This document shows positions 45,045 to 54,264 of a stretch of 64,000 nucleotides of DNA, piece by piece. The translations under genes and the position numbers were made by a program. The notes beneath the pieces were generated by a model that had not been told where the DNA came from, made no database searches, and saw only the letters and a list, made by a program, of their open reading frames with translations. Source of the DNA: Planctomycetota bacterium (lineage in GTDB: Bacteria > Planctomycetota > UBA1135); NCBI GenBank assembly GCA_002705055.1, contig PAHY01000064.1, forward strand, positions 61,205-125,204. The letters run 5' to 3'. Position 1 is the stretch's first letter. Every line of letters begins with the position of its first letter.

Positions 45045-46112
45045 ATGAGTTCCGGCCTCTCGCGTCGTCGTTTGCTGCAGGGTGCTGCCGCTGGTTTGGC
45101 AGCCGGCGTTCTGCCTGGTTCGCGTTCCGCCACGGCGCGACCGCTTCGTCCCGCGGCCAACGCCGTGGCCATCGCCTCGGGGAACGGGGTCGAGACGGTG
45201 CGGATCGCCCACGAGCTGGTCACCCAGGAGAAGCTCCGCCCGGTCAGCGCGGCGGTGCGCGGTGTCGCGGTGGTCGAAGCGGATCCCAACGACATGTCGG
45301 TCGGCTACGGCGGTCTGCCCGACGAAGACGGCAAGGTCTCGCTCGATTCGGCCTGCATGGATGGCCCCACGCACAACGCCGGTTCGGTCGGAGCGATTCA
45401 GGACATCATGCATCCGGCGCAGGTGGCCGAGCGGGTCATGGACGCCACGGACCACGTCAATCTGGTGGGGGATGGTGCGCGTCGCTTCGCGATCGAGCAG
45501 GGTTTCCGCCCGGAGAACCTGCTGACCGAACGCGCCGAGGAGATCTGGAAGCGCTGGATCGCTGGCCGCAACGACGACGATCGCCTCTGGCCGCTCAACG
45601 ACACGAACCCGGCCGACCCGGTCCTGCAGGGCGAGCCGCGCCCTTGGGGCACGATTCACTGTTCGGTGCTGGCGCCCAACGGCGACCTGGGCTGCTGCAC
45701 CACCACCTCGGGCCTGGCCTTCAAGATTCCCGGCCGGATCGGGGATTCGCCGCTGATCGGCTGCGGCCTGTACTGCGACAACGAGGTCGGCAGCGCCGGC
45801 GCCACCGGTCGCGGCGAGGCGGCCATCCTCTCGGGCGGCTCCTGGCTGATCGTCGAGAAGATGCGCGAAGGCATGCACCCGCGCGAGGCCTGCCTGGCTG
45901 CGCTGCGCCGGGTCGTGGAACAGACCGAGCGCGCGGCGCGTTGGCAGCCGGCGCTGTGGAAGGACGGCCGGCCCAGCTTTGGGCTGACTTTCTACGCCGT
46001 GCGCAAGGACGGTGAGTTCGGCAGCGCCACCATGAGCGGCAATCGTCGCTTTGCCGTGGCGACCGCCGAGGGCGGCGCGCGGCTGGAATCCTGCGCCGCG
46101 CTGTACTCGTAA
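45045..46112 (+). CDS. Tat-exported N4-glycosylasparaginase family protein
   Basis: 355 aa from the ATG at 45045. The N-terminus SRRRLLQGAAAGLAAGVLPG is a twin-arginine signal. The Ntn-hydrolase features of aspartylglucosaminidase are present: MDGPTHNAGSVGAIQDI and the autocleavage site WGTIHCSVLAPNGDLG, where Thr becomes the nucleophile, and STGR-like GATGRGEAAIL. It probably hydrolyses GlcNAc-Asn or another Asn derivative outside the cytoplasm. The hyuA/hyuB pair follows on the same strand. Confidence 0.88.
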   Translation: MSSGLSRRRLLQGAAAGLAAGVLPGSRSATARPLRPAANAVAIASGNGVETVRIAHELVTQEKLRPVSAAVRGVAVVEADPNDMSVGYGGLPDEDGKVSLDSACMDGPTHNAGSVGAIQDIMHPAQVAERVMDATDHVNLVGDGARRFAIEQGFRPENLLTERAEEIWKRWIAGRNDDDRLWPLNDTNPADPVLQGEPRPWGTIHCSVLAPNGDLGCCTTTSGLAFKIPGRIGDSPLIGCGLYCDNEVGSAGATGRGEAAILSGGSWLIVEKMREGMHPREACLAALRRVVEQTERAARWQPALWKDGRPSFGLTFYAVRKDGEFGSATMSGNRRFAVATAEGGARLESCAALYS

Positions 46113-46123
46113 GCAGCAGGAAC

Positions 46124-48121
46124 ATGATTCGGGTCGGCATCGACACCGGCGGCACCTTCACCGATGCGGTGCGGCCGCGTGAGGACGGCAGCCTGCAGGT
46201 CTTCAAGTTGCCGACTACGCCGCAGCGGCCGGCGCAGGCGGTGCTGGCGGCGCTGCTCGAGCTCGCGCAGGCGGAGCCGACGGCGCTGGTGCACGGCACC
46301 ACGCACGCGACCAACGCCCTGCTCACCGGCAAGCTGGGTCGGGTCGTCTTCGTGACCACCGCCGGCTTCGCCGACATCCTGGCCATCGGTCGGCAGGAGC
46401 GGAATGAGCTGTACTGCCTCGAGCCGCGCCCGCAGCGACCGGCGCAGCCGGCGAGCTTGGTGGTCGAGGTCGACGAGCGCCTCGACGCGACCGGCGAGGT
46501 GCTGCGAGCGCTCGGCGCAAGTGAACTGCGGCGCGTGGTCGAGGAGGTCCGTCGACGACGCCCGGAGGCGATCGCGGTAGGCCTGCTGCATGCCTACCGG
46601 GACGGCCGTCACGAGGTGCTGCTGCGCGACGCGCTCGCCTCGCTCGGCGTTCCGGTGTTCTGTTCGCACGAAGTCGCGCCCGAGTATCGCGAGTATGAGC
46701 GGTTCACGACGACCTGGGCGGACGCGGCGCTGACGCCCGTGGTTGCGCCGGCTTTGCACGAGCTCGATCAGCAAGTGCAGGCGCGCTTTCCGGGCAGCGC
46801 CGAGGTGCGCATCCTGCGTTCCGATGGCGGCACCGCGACCGCGCACGCCGCCGCGGCCGACCCGGTGCATCTGGCGCTCTCCGGTCCGGCGGGTGGCCTC
46901 GCCGCCGCACGCACCCTGGCGGACGCCCGCGGCGACGGCGCGGTCCTGACCCTGGACATGGGGGGGACTTCGACCGATGTCGCGCTGCTGCCCCCCGGAG
47001 AGCCGGAGCTTACGCCGATGTCTCTGGGCGGGCTGCCGCTGCTGGCCCGCGGACTTCCGGTGCATTCGGTGGGCACCGGGGGCGGCAGCCTGGCCAGCTG
47101 GGATCCCGGCGGAGCGCTGTGCGTGGGCCCGGAGAGCGCTGGAGCGCTGCCCGGCCCGGCCTGTTACGGCCGGGGGGGCCGCCGCGCGACCGTGACCGAC
47201 GCGCATCTGGTGGCCGGTCGCCTGCACCCGGAGGCCTTCCTCGGCGGCGAGTTCGCGCTCGACGCCGAGGCCTCGCGCGCGGCTCTCACCGCGCTCGGCG
47301 CCGAGGCCGGACTGACCATGTTCGAGGCAGCCATCGCCGTCCTCGAGATCGCCAGCGCCGATATGGAGCGGGCTCTGCGTCGGGTCTCCTTGGCGGAAGG
47401 GCACGATCCGCGCGACTTCCACCTCTACGCTTTCGGCGGGGCCGGGGGCCTGCACGCGGCCTGGGTCGCGAGCCGGCTCGGCATGCGCTCGGTGGTCATG
47501 CCGCCGCACGCGGGGGTCTTTTCGGCGGTCGGCATGCTGGCCGCGCCGGCGCGTCGCACCTTGGCCAAGACGGTGCTCTGCGAATTGCCGTCGCAGCGCG
47601 ATCGGCGCGAGCTGTTCGCCGACCTGGAAGAGCGCGCCCGCGCCGAGCTGATCGCCGAAGGAGTCGCGCCGTCCGCGATCAAGATGCGTCGGGTGCTCGA
47701 GCTGCGCAGCGCCGGGCAGGGCGGCGAGTTTGCGATCCCCGAAGGCCCCAAGCTCGTCGAACGCTTCCACGCGGAGCATGAGCGCCGCTTCGGCTATCGG
47801 CGCGAGGATCGGCCCATCCTGCTGGTGGCCGCGCGCTTGCGGGCAGAAGGCCCATCCAGCTCGCCGTGGACCGCGCAGACGGTGCGCGACGAAGCGCCCG
47901 AGCCCTTCGCCACCGAGACGGCGATCCTGCTCGAGGACGGAGACGAAGCGCGAAAGCCGATGAACTGGTACCGGCGCGAAGAGATGCGCCCCGGTGCACG
48001 CTGCACCGGGCCAGCGATCGTCGCCGAGTACTCGGGCACCACGGTCGTGCCCTCCGGCTGGCAGGCGCGGATCGAGGCCTGTGGTTCGTTGGTGCTCAGC
48101 GGACCGGGAGGCGCGGCATGA
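46124..48121 (+). CDS. hyuA: hydantoinase/oxoprolinase subunit A family protein
   Basis: 665 aa; a CAGCAGGA ribosome site precedes the ATG. It starts MIRVGIDTGGTFTDAV, the HyuA signature, and contains VHGTTHATNALLTG, VLTLDMGGTSTDVAL and YAFGGAGGLHAAW (ASKHA-type nucleotide motifs). With HyuB it forms an ATP-dependent cyclic-imide or 5-oxoproline hydrolase. The substrate is uncertain. The stop overlaps the hyuB start. Confidence 0.9.
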   Translation: MIRVGIDTGGTFTDAVRPREDGSLQVFKLPTTPQRPAQAVLAALLELAQAEPTALVHGTTHATNALLTGKLGRVVFVTTAGFADILAIGRQERNELYCLEPRPQRPAQPASLVVEVDERLDATGEVLRALGASELRRVVEEVRRRRPEAIAVGLLHAYRDGRHEVLLRDALASLGVPVFCSHEVAPEYREYERFTTTWADAALTPVVAPALHELDQQVQARFPGSAEVRILRSDGGTATAHAAAADPVHLALSGPAGGLAAARTLADARGDGAVLTLDMGGTSTDVALLPPGEPELTPMSLGGLPLLARGLPVHSVGTGGGSLASWDPGGALCVGPESAGALPGPACYGRGGRRATVTDAHLVAGRLHPEAFLGGEFALDAEASRAALTALGAEAGLTMFEAAIAVLEIASADMERALRRVSLAEGHDPRDFHLYAFGGAGGLHAAWVASRLGMRSVVMPPHAGVFSAVGMLAAPARRTLAKTVLCELPSQRDRRELFADLEERARAELIAEGVAPSAIKMRRVLELRSAGQGGEFAIPEGPKLVERFHAEHERRFGYRREDRPILLVAARLRAEGPSSSPWTAQTVRDEAPEPFATETAILLEDGDEARKPMNWYRREEMRPGARCTGPAIVAEYSGTTVVPSGWQARIEACGSLVLSGPGGAA

Positions 48122-49677
48122 GTCAGGCCGACGCTCGCCTGATGGTCTTCCGGCATCTGCTGGCCAGCGTGACCGAAGAGATGGGCGAGGCCCTACGGCT
48201 GGCCTCGGTCTCGCCGAACATCAAGGAGCGCCTGGACTTCTCCTGCGCGCTGCTCGATGCCGATGGACGGCTGATCGCGCACGCCGCTCATATTCCTGTG
48301 CACCTGGGAAGCGCTCATCTGACGGTCCCGGCGGTGCGCCGGGAGCGCGAACCGCAGCCCGGCGAGATCCTGGTGCTGAATGATCCGCATCGCGGCGGCA
48401 CGCATCTGAACGACGTCACGGTGCTGGCGCCGTTTTACCGCGGAGATCGTCTGCTCGGATTCCTGCTCAATCGAGCACACCACGCGGACATCGGGGGCGC
48501 CGAGCCGGGCTCGATGAGCGGGGCGCGCGACCTCTACGGCGAGGGCCTGATCCTGCCGCCGATCCGGCTGTGCAACCGGCTCGAGCCGGTGGAGGACGTC
48601 TGGCGTCTGTTCTGCGCCAATGTGCGCGACCCCGAGTCGGCGAAGGGGGACCTGCAGGCGCAGGTGGCCTCGCTGGCGCGCGGTGCGCGGCGCTTCGCTG
48701 AGCTCTGCAGCCGCTTCGGCGATCAGGAGGTGCAGGTCGCGATGGGCGGGCTGCTCGACCACGGCGAACGGCTGACCCGCGCGCTGCTGAAGACCTGGCC
48801 GGATCGCAGCGCCGAGGCCAGAGATACCCTCGACGGCGAGGGCTCGCCGCGCATCAGCCTGAAGGCCGAGAAGTCGGGTGGCACGCTACGGCTCGATTTC
48901 CGCGGCAGCTCGGGCCAGGTGCCGGGATCCTGGAATACCCATGCCGCCGTCGCGACAAGCGCGGTCTTCTATGCGCTGCAGGCTTTGAGCCCGCGCGAGA
49001 TCCCTGAGACCAGCGGGACCTTGCGCCCGGTCGAGGTCATCCTGCCCGAGGCCAGCGTCATCTCCTCGGCGGCGCCGGCGGGCGTCGCGATCGGCAACGT
49101 CGAGACTTCTCAGCGCATCGTCGACGTCGTGTTGGCGGCATTCCGCGGGCTGTTCGGCAAGGCGATCCCGGCCGCCAGTCAGGGCACGATGAACAATGTG
49201 CTGTTCGGCGGCGTGCGCCGGGACGGCCGGCCTTTCGTCCACTACGAGACGCTCGCGGGCGGCGCCGGCGCGGGCAGCCAGGGGCCCGGCGCGAACGCCG
49301 TCCAGGTCCATATGACCAACACGCGCAACACCCCGATCGAGGTGATTGAGTCAGAACTCCCGGTGCGTATTACCCGGCTCGCGCTGCGGCGTGGATCGGG
49401 CGGGCGCGGGCTCCACCGCGGCGGCCAGGGCATGATCAAGGAGTACGAGTTCCTCGAGCCGGCGCGCGTCACCCTGACCGGCACCCGTCGCCGCACCCAG
49501 GCCCCGGGGGCCTTCGGCGGCGAAGGCGGCAAGCGCGGGATCGACTGGTGGATCCCGGTGGGCGCGGCGCGCCGGCAGCGTGTCGTTCCCGGTGAAACGC
49601 GACAAGCGCAGCCGGGTGACCGGCTGCGCGTGGAGACGCCGGGCGGCGGCGGCTGGGGCCGCGCCCGCAAGAACTGA
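48118..49677 (+). CDS. hyuB: hydantoinase/oxoprolinase subunit B family protein
   Basis: 519 aa from the ATG at 48118 (ATGA overlap with hyuA). HyuB features: SPNIKERLDFSCALLDADG, NDPHRGGTHLNDVT, NRAHHADIGGAEPGSM, NVETSQRIVDVVLAA and a GGAGAGSQGPGANAVQVHMTNT block. It pairs with HyuA. Together with the neighbouring asparaginase it may serve amino-acid-derivative breakdown; that link is inference. Confidence 0.9.
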   Translation: MSQADARLMVFRHLLASVTEEMGEALRLASVSPNIKERLDFSCALLDADGRLIAHAAHIPVHLGSAHLTVPAVRREREPQPGEILVLNDPHRGGTHLNDVTVLAPFYRGDRLLGFLLNRAHHADIGGAEPGSMSGARDLYGEGLILPPIRLCNRLEPVEDVWRLFCANVRDPESAKGDLQAQVASLARGARRFAELCSRFGDQEVQVAMGGLLDHGERLTRALLKTWPDRSAEARDTLDGEGSPRISLKAEKSGGTLRLDFRGSSGQVPGSWNTHAAVATSAVFYALQALSPREIPETSGTLRPVEVILPEASVISSAAPAGVAIGNVETSQRIVDVVLAAFRGLFGKAIPAASQGTMNNVLFGGVRRDGRPFVHYETLAGGAGAGSQGPGANAVQVHMTNTRNTPIEVIESELPVRITRLALRRGSGGRGLHRGGQGMIKEYEFLEPARVTLTGTRRRTQAPGAFGGEGGKRGIDWWIPVGAARRQRVVPGETRQAQPGDRLRVETPGGGGWGRARKN

Positions 49678-49682
49678 GCGGA

Positions 49683-50399
49683 TCAGCCTTCGTAGAGGTG
49701 CTCTTCGCCGAGCAGGTGATACCAGTCGACCGCGTCACGCAGCACGTCACTGAGTGACTCGCGGAAGGCGCAGGCCTCGAAGCGGGTGCCTTTGGCGCGC
49801 AGCAGCGGCGCGACGTCGGCGAACACGCCGTTGCCCGAGACGACGATGATCGAATCGACCTTGTCGGCGACCGCGATCATGTCCATGGCGATGGCGAGCT
49901 CCCATTCGGCCTTGCGTGAGCCGTCCTGGCGTTCAATCACGCTGCGCTTCTTGACTTGGAAGCCGCAGTAGTGCAGGTGATCGACGAACCCGGTCTGCTC
50001 GATGCCTTCGCGATCGATCACGTAGGCCGTGGCGTGGGTGAGGCGGCGGTTGCGCACGCAGGCGCGCAGCATCTTGGCGTAGGACAGGTTGCGCCCATAG
50101 GTCTTCTTGGCCGAGTGGTACATATTCTGTACGTCGACGAAGACCGCGCAGCTCTGCCGCTTGAGGAAACCGCCTGCGCCGGCGAAGCCGCCGTTGACAG
50201 GATGAGCACCGGTGGCAGGCTCGAGATTGAGCTTGCGGCGGAGTCTCCAGACCTCGTCTTTGAGGTCGAGGTACTTCTCTTCGAGGTCGACGCGCTCAAC
50301 AGCTTCGACGTCCTCGTTGAGGTCGATGACGGGCCATTCCGATTCCGAAACCGAACTGGTGGCCGCGTCCTCCGACTGCTCGGTCGGGGTCGTGGTCAT
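49683..50399 (-). CDS. NYN-domain (LabA/DUF88-like) protein
   Basis: 238 aa from the ATG at 50399 (AGAGACACC upstream). Residues 1-80 are acidic and include a coiled-coil-like segment (LEEKYLDLKDEVWRLRRKL). The NYN domain begins CAVFVDVQNMYHSAKK (first Asp/Asn), and has KAEWELAIAMDMIAVADKVDSIIVVSGNGVFADV (Asp in AMDM; the usual GDGDF reads SGNGVF). NYN domains are PIN-like RNases; the change of an acidic residue in the last motif could reduce activity. A structured leader precedes it. Confidence 0.82.
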   Translation of the reverse strand: MTTTPTEQSEDAATSSVSESEWPVIDLNEDVEAVERVDLEEKYLDLKDEVWRLRRKLNLEPATGAHPVNGGFAGAGGFLKRQSCAVFVDVQNMYHSAKKTYGRNLSYAKMLRACVRNRRLTHATAYVIDREGIEQTGFVDHLHYCGFQVKKRSVIERQDGSRKAEWELAIAMDMIAVADKVDSIIVVSGNGVFADVAPLLRAKGTRFEACAFRESLSDVLRDAVDWYHLLGEEHLYEG

Positions 50400-50428
50400 G
50401 GTGTCTCTTGGACTTTGGGTGGAGGTGT

Positions 50429-50500
50429 CCGGCAAATAAGGCCGGGAGAATAAGAGAAGACTCTTATGTGACAGGATGGGACGCAGGGGCACTCCGTCCC
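50429..50500 (-). promoter_or_regulatory. structured leader of the NYN gene
   Basis: Three inverted repeats lie in order between the exonuclease gene and the NYN start: CCGGC-N7-GCCGG (50429-50445), ATAAGAG-AAGA-CTCTTAT (50450-50467) and GGGACG-N11-CGTCCC (50478-50500). One of them may end the upstream transcript; the others lie in the probable 5' untranslated region. A GAATTC-N5-GAATTC repeat sits further upstream (50505-50521). Confidence 0.5.
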
Positions 50501-50531
50501 AGGTGAATTCTAGCAGAATTCGGAGTGATTC

Positions 50532-51398
50532 CTACCAGAGCCCCGGCTGCTCGGCCGGCGGCGGGGCCGGAGTGGGGCGCCGTACCCGCACGCGCGGCGC
50601 GTCCGGGCAGGGGTGGACCGCCTGGATGCGTTCGAGGCGGTAACTCTTGTAGTGGCCGTCCTCGTGGCAGAAGGCCTCCATGACCCCGGTGTTCTTGCTG
50701 GGGAAGAAGAAGCGAGGGGTCACGCGCGCCTGCATCAGATACCCATTCGCATTTCGATAATGCAGCTCGACGGCCTCGCGGGTCTGTGCGGCGTCCCAGA
50801 GCTGCGCCTTGGAGCCGCTGAGCCGGACCGGGCCGGGAGCAAAGCTGGCGACGGTAGCCCCGGAACCGAGTTGCTCCATCTTGAAACCGGCACCGCCGAT
50901 CTCGATCAGCTTCCAGAGCAGCTGCAAGGTGGTTTCGGAATCGTCGGCAGCGCGGTGGGCGCGCCCGGTGTCGATGCCGAACTCGTCGGCCAGAGCTTCC
51001 AGGCTGTTGCTGCGTCGACGCAGCAGGGAACGCGCGGCGCTGAGGGTGCAGTAGGTTTCGTTTTCCGGGGGCGAGATGCCGAGCCGGCCGCATTCGCAGG
51101 CCAGCATGGTCGCGTCGAAGGCGACGTTGTGCCCAAACAGCGGCAGCTTGCCGATCCAGTCGAGGAAATCGGGGACGACTTCGTCTGCGGTGCGGCACTG
51201 CGCGACGCTGGCGTCGTCGAGCCCGTGGACCTCGGTGGTCTTCGGGGGGATGGGCAGCTCGGGGAAGACGAGCTCCTGGAAACGCTCGACGATCTGGCTG
51301 CCGCGGACCTTGATCGCGCCGATCTCGACCAGCCGCGCCCCGGGGGGCATCCCGGTCGTTTCGGTGTCGAACACCACGAAGTCGCGCGGAAGGCCCAT
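50532..51398 (-). CDS. DEDDh 3'-5' exonuclease fused to a WYL-like domain
   Basis: 288 aa. The exonuclease domain (1-170) has all three motifs: FDTETTG (Exo I), GHNVAFDATML (Exo II) and RAHRAADDSETT (Exo III, HxxxD). It resembles the DNA polymerase III epsilon/PolC type. The C-terminal region (about 205-265) resembles a WYL domain: VELHYRNANGYLMQARVTPRFFFP and a HYKSYRLERIQAV end. WYL domains bind ligands or nucleic acid in regulators. It is followed by a Pro-rich tail. It abuts the queuosine transporter gene without a gap. Confidence 0.82.
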   Translation of the reverse strand: MGLPRDFVVFDTETTGMPPGARLVEIGAIKVRGSQIVERFQELVFPELPIPPKTTEVHGLDDASVAQCRTADEVVPDFLDWIGKLPLFGHNVAFDATMLACECGRLGISPPENETYCTLSAARSLLRRRSNSLEALADEFGIDTGRAHRAADDSETTLQLLWKLIEIGGAGFKMEQLGSGATVASFAPGPVRLSGSKAQLWDAAQTREAVELHYRNANGYLMQARVTPRFFFPSKNTGVMEAFCHEDGHYKSYRLERIQAVHPCPDAPRVRVRRPTPAPPPAEQPGLW

Positions 51399-52130
51399 TT
51401 AGGAAGTTTGCCGCGCGGCGGAGTCCGGGTCAACACCTAGCCAGCGTTCCGTGAGCGCCGTGCCCAGATAGAACAGCGGAGTGTCCAGCAACGCGACCAG
51501 CGCCTTGAACAGCCACAGATCGAGAACCGTATTCCACATCCAGTCGACGTCCTGCGTGCCGCCGAACAGCACGACGACAACCAGCAGTGAGTCCAGAAAT
51601 TGCGACAACACCGTGCTGGCATTGTTGCGCAGCCAGAGGTGCTTGCCGCGCGTGAGCCGCTTCCAGAAGTGGAACAGGCGAATGTCGACGAACTGGGCGA
51701 CCAGATAGGCGGTCATGGACGCGGCGATGACGCGCCAGGCGTTCTGAAACACCGCGCGGTAAGTCTCGTCGTCGACGGGCGATTCGGGAATCGCCGTGAA
51801 CTGATCGCCCATCCAAAGGGTCGCCAGGACTAGCAGCGAGGTGAAGAAGCCGCAGGCGACGACTCGGTTGGCGCGCTTGCGTCCGTAGATCTCGGACAGC
51901 AGGTCCGTCACCAGGAAGGTGACCGGGTAAGGCAGCGCGCCGGCCGAAAGAGTGAAGGGCTCGGAGAAGCCGAGAAAGCCGAGGTCGACCGTCAGGAACT
52001 TGTTGGCGATCAGATTGCAGACCACCAGCGCGCCGATAAACAGCGCCGCCAGGAGGAGATACAGAGACTCGGCGCGGCCTTGCAGCGGGGCCTCGGCGAG
52101 CGGCTCATGGGCCAGCTCAAGCCGCGACAT
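51399..52130 (-). CDS. queuosine precursor transporter (VUT/YhhQ family)
   Basis: 243 aa with about six membrane segments. The family signature is clear: VCNLIANKFLTV, ALPYPVTFLVTDLLSEIYGRKRA and TAYLVAQFVDIRLFHFWKRLTRGKHLWLRNNAST in its core. It imports 7-cyano-7-deazaguanine or a related precursor for tRNA queuosine. It is directly upstream of the exonuclease-WYL gene. Confidence 0.92.
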   Translation of the reverse strand: MSRLELAHEPLAEAPLQGRAESLYLLLAALFIGALVVCNLIANKFLTVDLGFLGFSEPFTLSAGALPYPVTFLVTDLLSEIYGRKRANRVVACGFFTSLLVLATLWMGDQFTAIPESPVDDETYRAVFQNAWRVIAASMTAYLVAQFVDIRLFHFWKRLTRGKHLWLRNNASTVLSQFLDSLLVVVVLFGGTQDVDWMWNTVLDLWLFKALVALLDTPLFYLGTALTERWLGVDPDSAARQTS

Positions 52131-52132
52131 GG

Positions 52133-53425
52133 CTACTTGACCGGGTAGGTCTCCAGGACCCAGGTCTTCCAGGCCTCGTCGGCCTGGCGCATCGTCCAGC
52201 CGTAGATCTCACGGAAGGCGTCCCGCTGGACATCCGCGATCGCGGCGCCGGTGCCCTGGACCTTGATCCGGCGGATGAACTCGCCGAACTTCTGCTTGTC
52301 GGTCTGAATCAGGAAGTCGATCTTCGACCAGACCACGAGGTGATCCTCGAATTGCAGATCCACGTAGTCGTTGATCCGCGACAACCGGGCAAAATCGGCG
52401 CCTTCGTCCTTCTTGACCAGCTTGCGCACGATCGGCGCCCAGTTCTCTTCCTGGTTCTCTATCAGCGCGGCGCCTTCGCCGCCGTCGAAGAAGTTGTAGC
52501 CGTGCACGTTGAGCCGGCGCATGTAGTGCGCGTAGCCTTCGCGGATCCAGGCCGGCATATCGAACAGGTACAGCATGTACCCGTCGAGGAAGTTGATCGC
52601 CAGGTTGTGGCGCAGCGCGTTGTGCAGGTGCTGATCGTGGCGCACTTTGGCCTGCTTCAGCGACATGCCGAAGCTGAGGGCGCGCGATCGCGATTGCGTG
52701 TAGCCCTCGTCGACGGTCTCGACTTTGACGTTCCAGCGTTGCGGGTGGGCCGTCTTGATGCCGCAATAGCGCAGCTTGAACTCCTGCCAGACCGCCTCAT
52801 CCTCGCAGACAAAGATCTCGAAGCGGTGGGGCTGGCCCAGGTACTGACCCATGCCGACCCACTGCGCGAAGCCCTCCGGGCGCACCTGGCCGCCGCGCGC
52901 CAGCTCGAACTCATTGATGACCGTCGTGAACTCGCCCTCAAAGGCCTGCGACAGCAGCTCTTCGTCGGGCAGCCGGCGGAAGTCCTCGTCGGTGTAGCCC
53001 ATGTGGTCGAGGAACTCGGCGTACATGTTCTCCATGCGCCAGGCCATCAGGTGCAGGCGCAGCCACGGGTCGAGGGTGCTCGTCTTGGGATCCAGGTCCG
53101 GGTAGTCCTCGGCCATCAGCGCAAGCTCGGCGCGGTAGAGCTTCCTGTCCGGGACCGGGATCTTCCACTTCTTCAGCATGCTGCCGATACGGAAGTGGGG
53201 GGTCTGGAGCCACAGCACCTCGCCGTCGATGAACAGGTCGAGCGCGACCTGCTCGTTGGTGCTGTGCATGAAGGGGAAGGGGCCATACGAGAGGCCCAGC
53301 TTCTCGAGCAGCTCGGTGTCGCCGTCGATGACGGTGTCCGGATTGTCCTTCTTACGCTGCGCCGGCGCCGGAAGCGCGAAGAGCAGCAGGAAGGGGAGCA
53401 GGAGCAGGAGGTGGCGGCGGCTCAT
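52133..53425 (-). CDS. secreted protein with a degenerate gluzincin-like region
   Basis: 430 aa. A signal peptide (MSRRHLLLLLPFLLLFALPAPA) starts the protein. A block resembling secreted metallopeptidases of the MA clan is seen late (MPAWIREGYAHYMRRL, like WLxEGxAxY). However, the expected HExxH upstream reads RHNLAIN and cannot bind zinc normally. It is probably an inactive relative or a binding protein. It overlaps the upstream lipoprotein gene by 4 nt. Confidence 0.62.
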   Translation of the reverse strand: MSRRHLLLLLPFLLLFALPAPAQRKKDNPDTVIDGDTELLEKLGLSYGPFPFMHSTNEQVALDLFIDGEVLWLQTPHFRIGSMLKKWKIPVPDRKLYRAELALMAEDYPDLDPKTSTLDPWLRLHLMAWRMENMYAEFLDHMGYTDEDFRRLPDEELLSQAFEGEFTTVINEFELARGGQVRPEGFAQWVGMGQYLGQPHRFEIFVCEDEAVWQEFKLRYCGIKTAHPQRWNVKVETVDEGYTQSRSRALSFGMSLKQAKVRHDQHLHNALRHNLAINFLDGYMLYLFDMPAWIREGYAHYMRRLNVHGYNFFDGGEGAALIENQEENWAPIVRKLVKKDEGADFARLSRINDYVDLQFEDHLVVWSKIDFLIQTDKQKFGEFIRRIKVQGTGAAIADVQRDAFREIYGWTMRQADEAWKTWVLETYPVK

Positions 53426-54192
53426 TGCAACAGCGGATCGTCGAGGACGCGACCGCGGACAAAGCTCCGCGGGAGCACACGCATCAGCGCGGAATCACCC
53501 GCAAGAGGCAGTGTAGCCCACTCCTGGCGCGCCGCGTTCTGGTCGGCTTCGTCTCCGACCGGGTAGACCAGCCGGCGCAGCATGACCCCGGCGCGGCTGC
53601 GCACCCCTTCGCCGCGCGCTTCCACGTAGACGATTTCCCAGCCCTTGAGCGTGGGGACCGGGCCGAACCAGGCGCCCGGCTCGAGAACCGCGACCTCGGC
53701 GGAAACGCGTGCGCCCAGCGCGAAGGGGGTGGGCGATTTCATGATCGGCGGGGGCTCCGTGCCCTGCTCCTGGAGCAGCGCGAAGAAGTTCTCGCCCTGA
53801 CGAATGCGCTCGGCCGCCGCTTCGGCTTCGGCCTGGGCGGCTTCGCTGCGCTCTGGGAAGCGGGCATGCAGCAGCAGGCTCGGGGCCAGCCCGCCATCCA
53901 GCAGATGCCAGGCCAGGCTGCCGGCACCCCAGGCAGCGTAGGTTTCGCGCAGCTGGAGCAGCGAACGGCGCAGCAGGCCGTCAGGCAGCGCGTGGCCGCC
54001 GACCTCGAAGTGCAGCGGCGTGGCTTCAGATTCGACCAGCGCCCAATCGAGCGCGGGCTGAGCCTGGGAGGCCTGGCCGGTGCGCCGCCCCTCGGCCGCC
54101 GGATCTTCGCCCGGGGCCTGCGGGCCGCACGACACAAGTGCTGCAGCTCCAAGAAGAAATGCTGAAACGATCGGGCGGAAGCGCGTTTTCAC
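53422..54192 (-). CDS. PpiC-like lipoprotein
   Basis: 256 aa from a GTG at 54192; the longer track ORF is a shadow of the opposite gene upstream of that. VKTRFRPIVSAFLLGAAALVSCG is a lipoprotein signal. The C-terminal domain resembles a parvulin: ERIRQGENFFALLQEQG, EPGAWFGPVPTLKGWEIVYVEARGEGV. It is probably a surface-anchored folding helper. Divergent from a second SurA-like protein gene by 72 nt. Confidence 0.6.
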   Translation of the reverse strand: MKTRFRPIVSAFLLGAAALVSCGPQAPGEDPAAEGRRTGQASQAQPALDWALVESEATPLHFEVGGHALPDGLLRRSLLQLRETYAAWGAGSLAWHLLDGGLAPSLLLHARFPERSEAAQAEAEAAAERIRQGENFFALLQEQGTEPPPIMKSPTPFALGARVSAEVAVLEPGAWFGPVPTLKGWEIVYVEARGEGVRSRAGVMLRRLVYPVGDEADQNAARQEWATLPLAGDSALMRVLPRSFVRGRVLDDPLLQ

Positions 54193-54264
54193 CTTGGGAC
54201 GAATCGAAGACCCTCGCCGGGGCGCAGGGTAGAATACGGGACCCGATTGGTTTCGGAGAAACGC

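Noticed and set aside
44487-45878. 463-aa minus-strand ORF over the asparaginase gene
   Set aside because: Antisense and out of frame with the AhpD-like gene; the asparaginase on the plus strand has a signal peptide and catalytic motifs.
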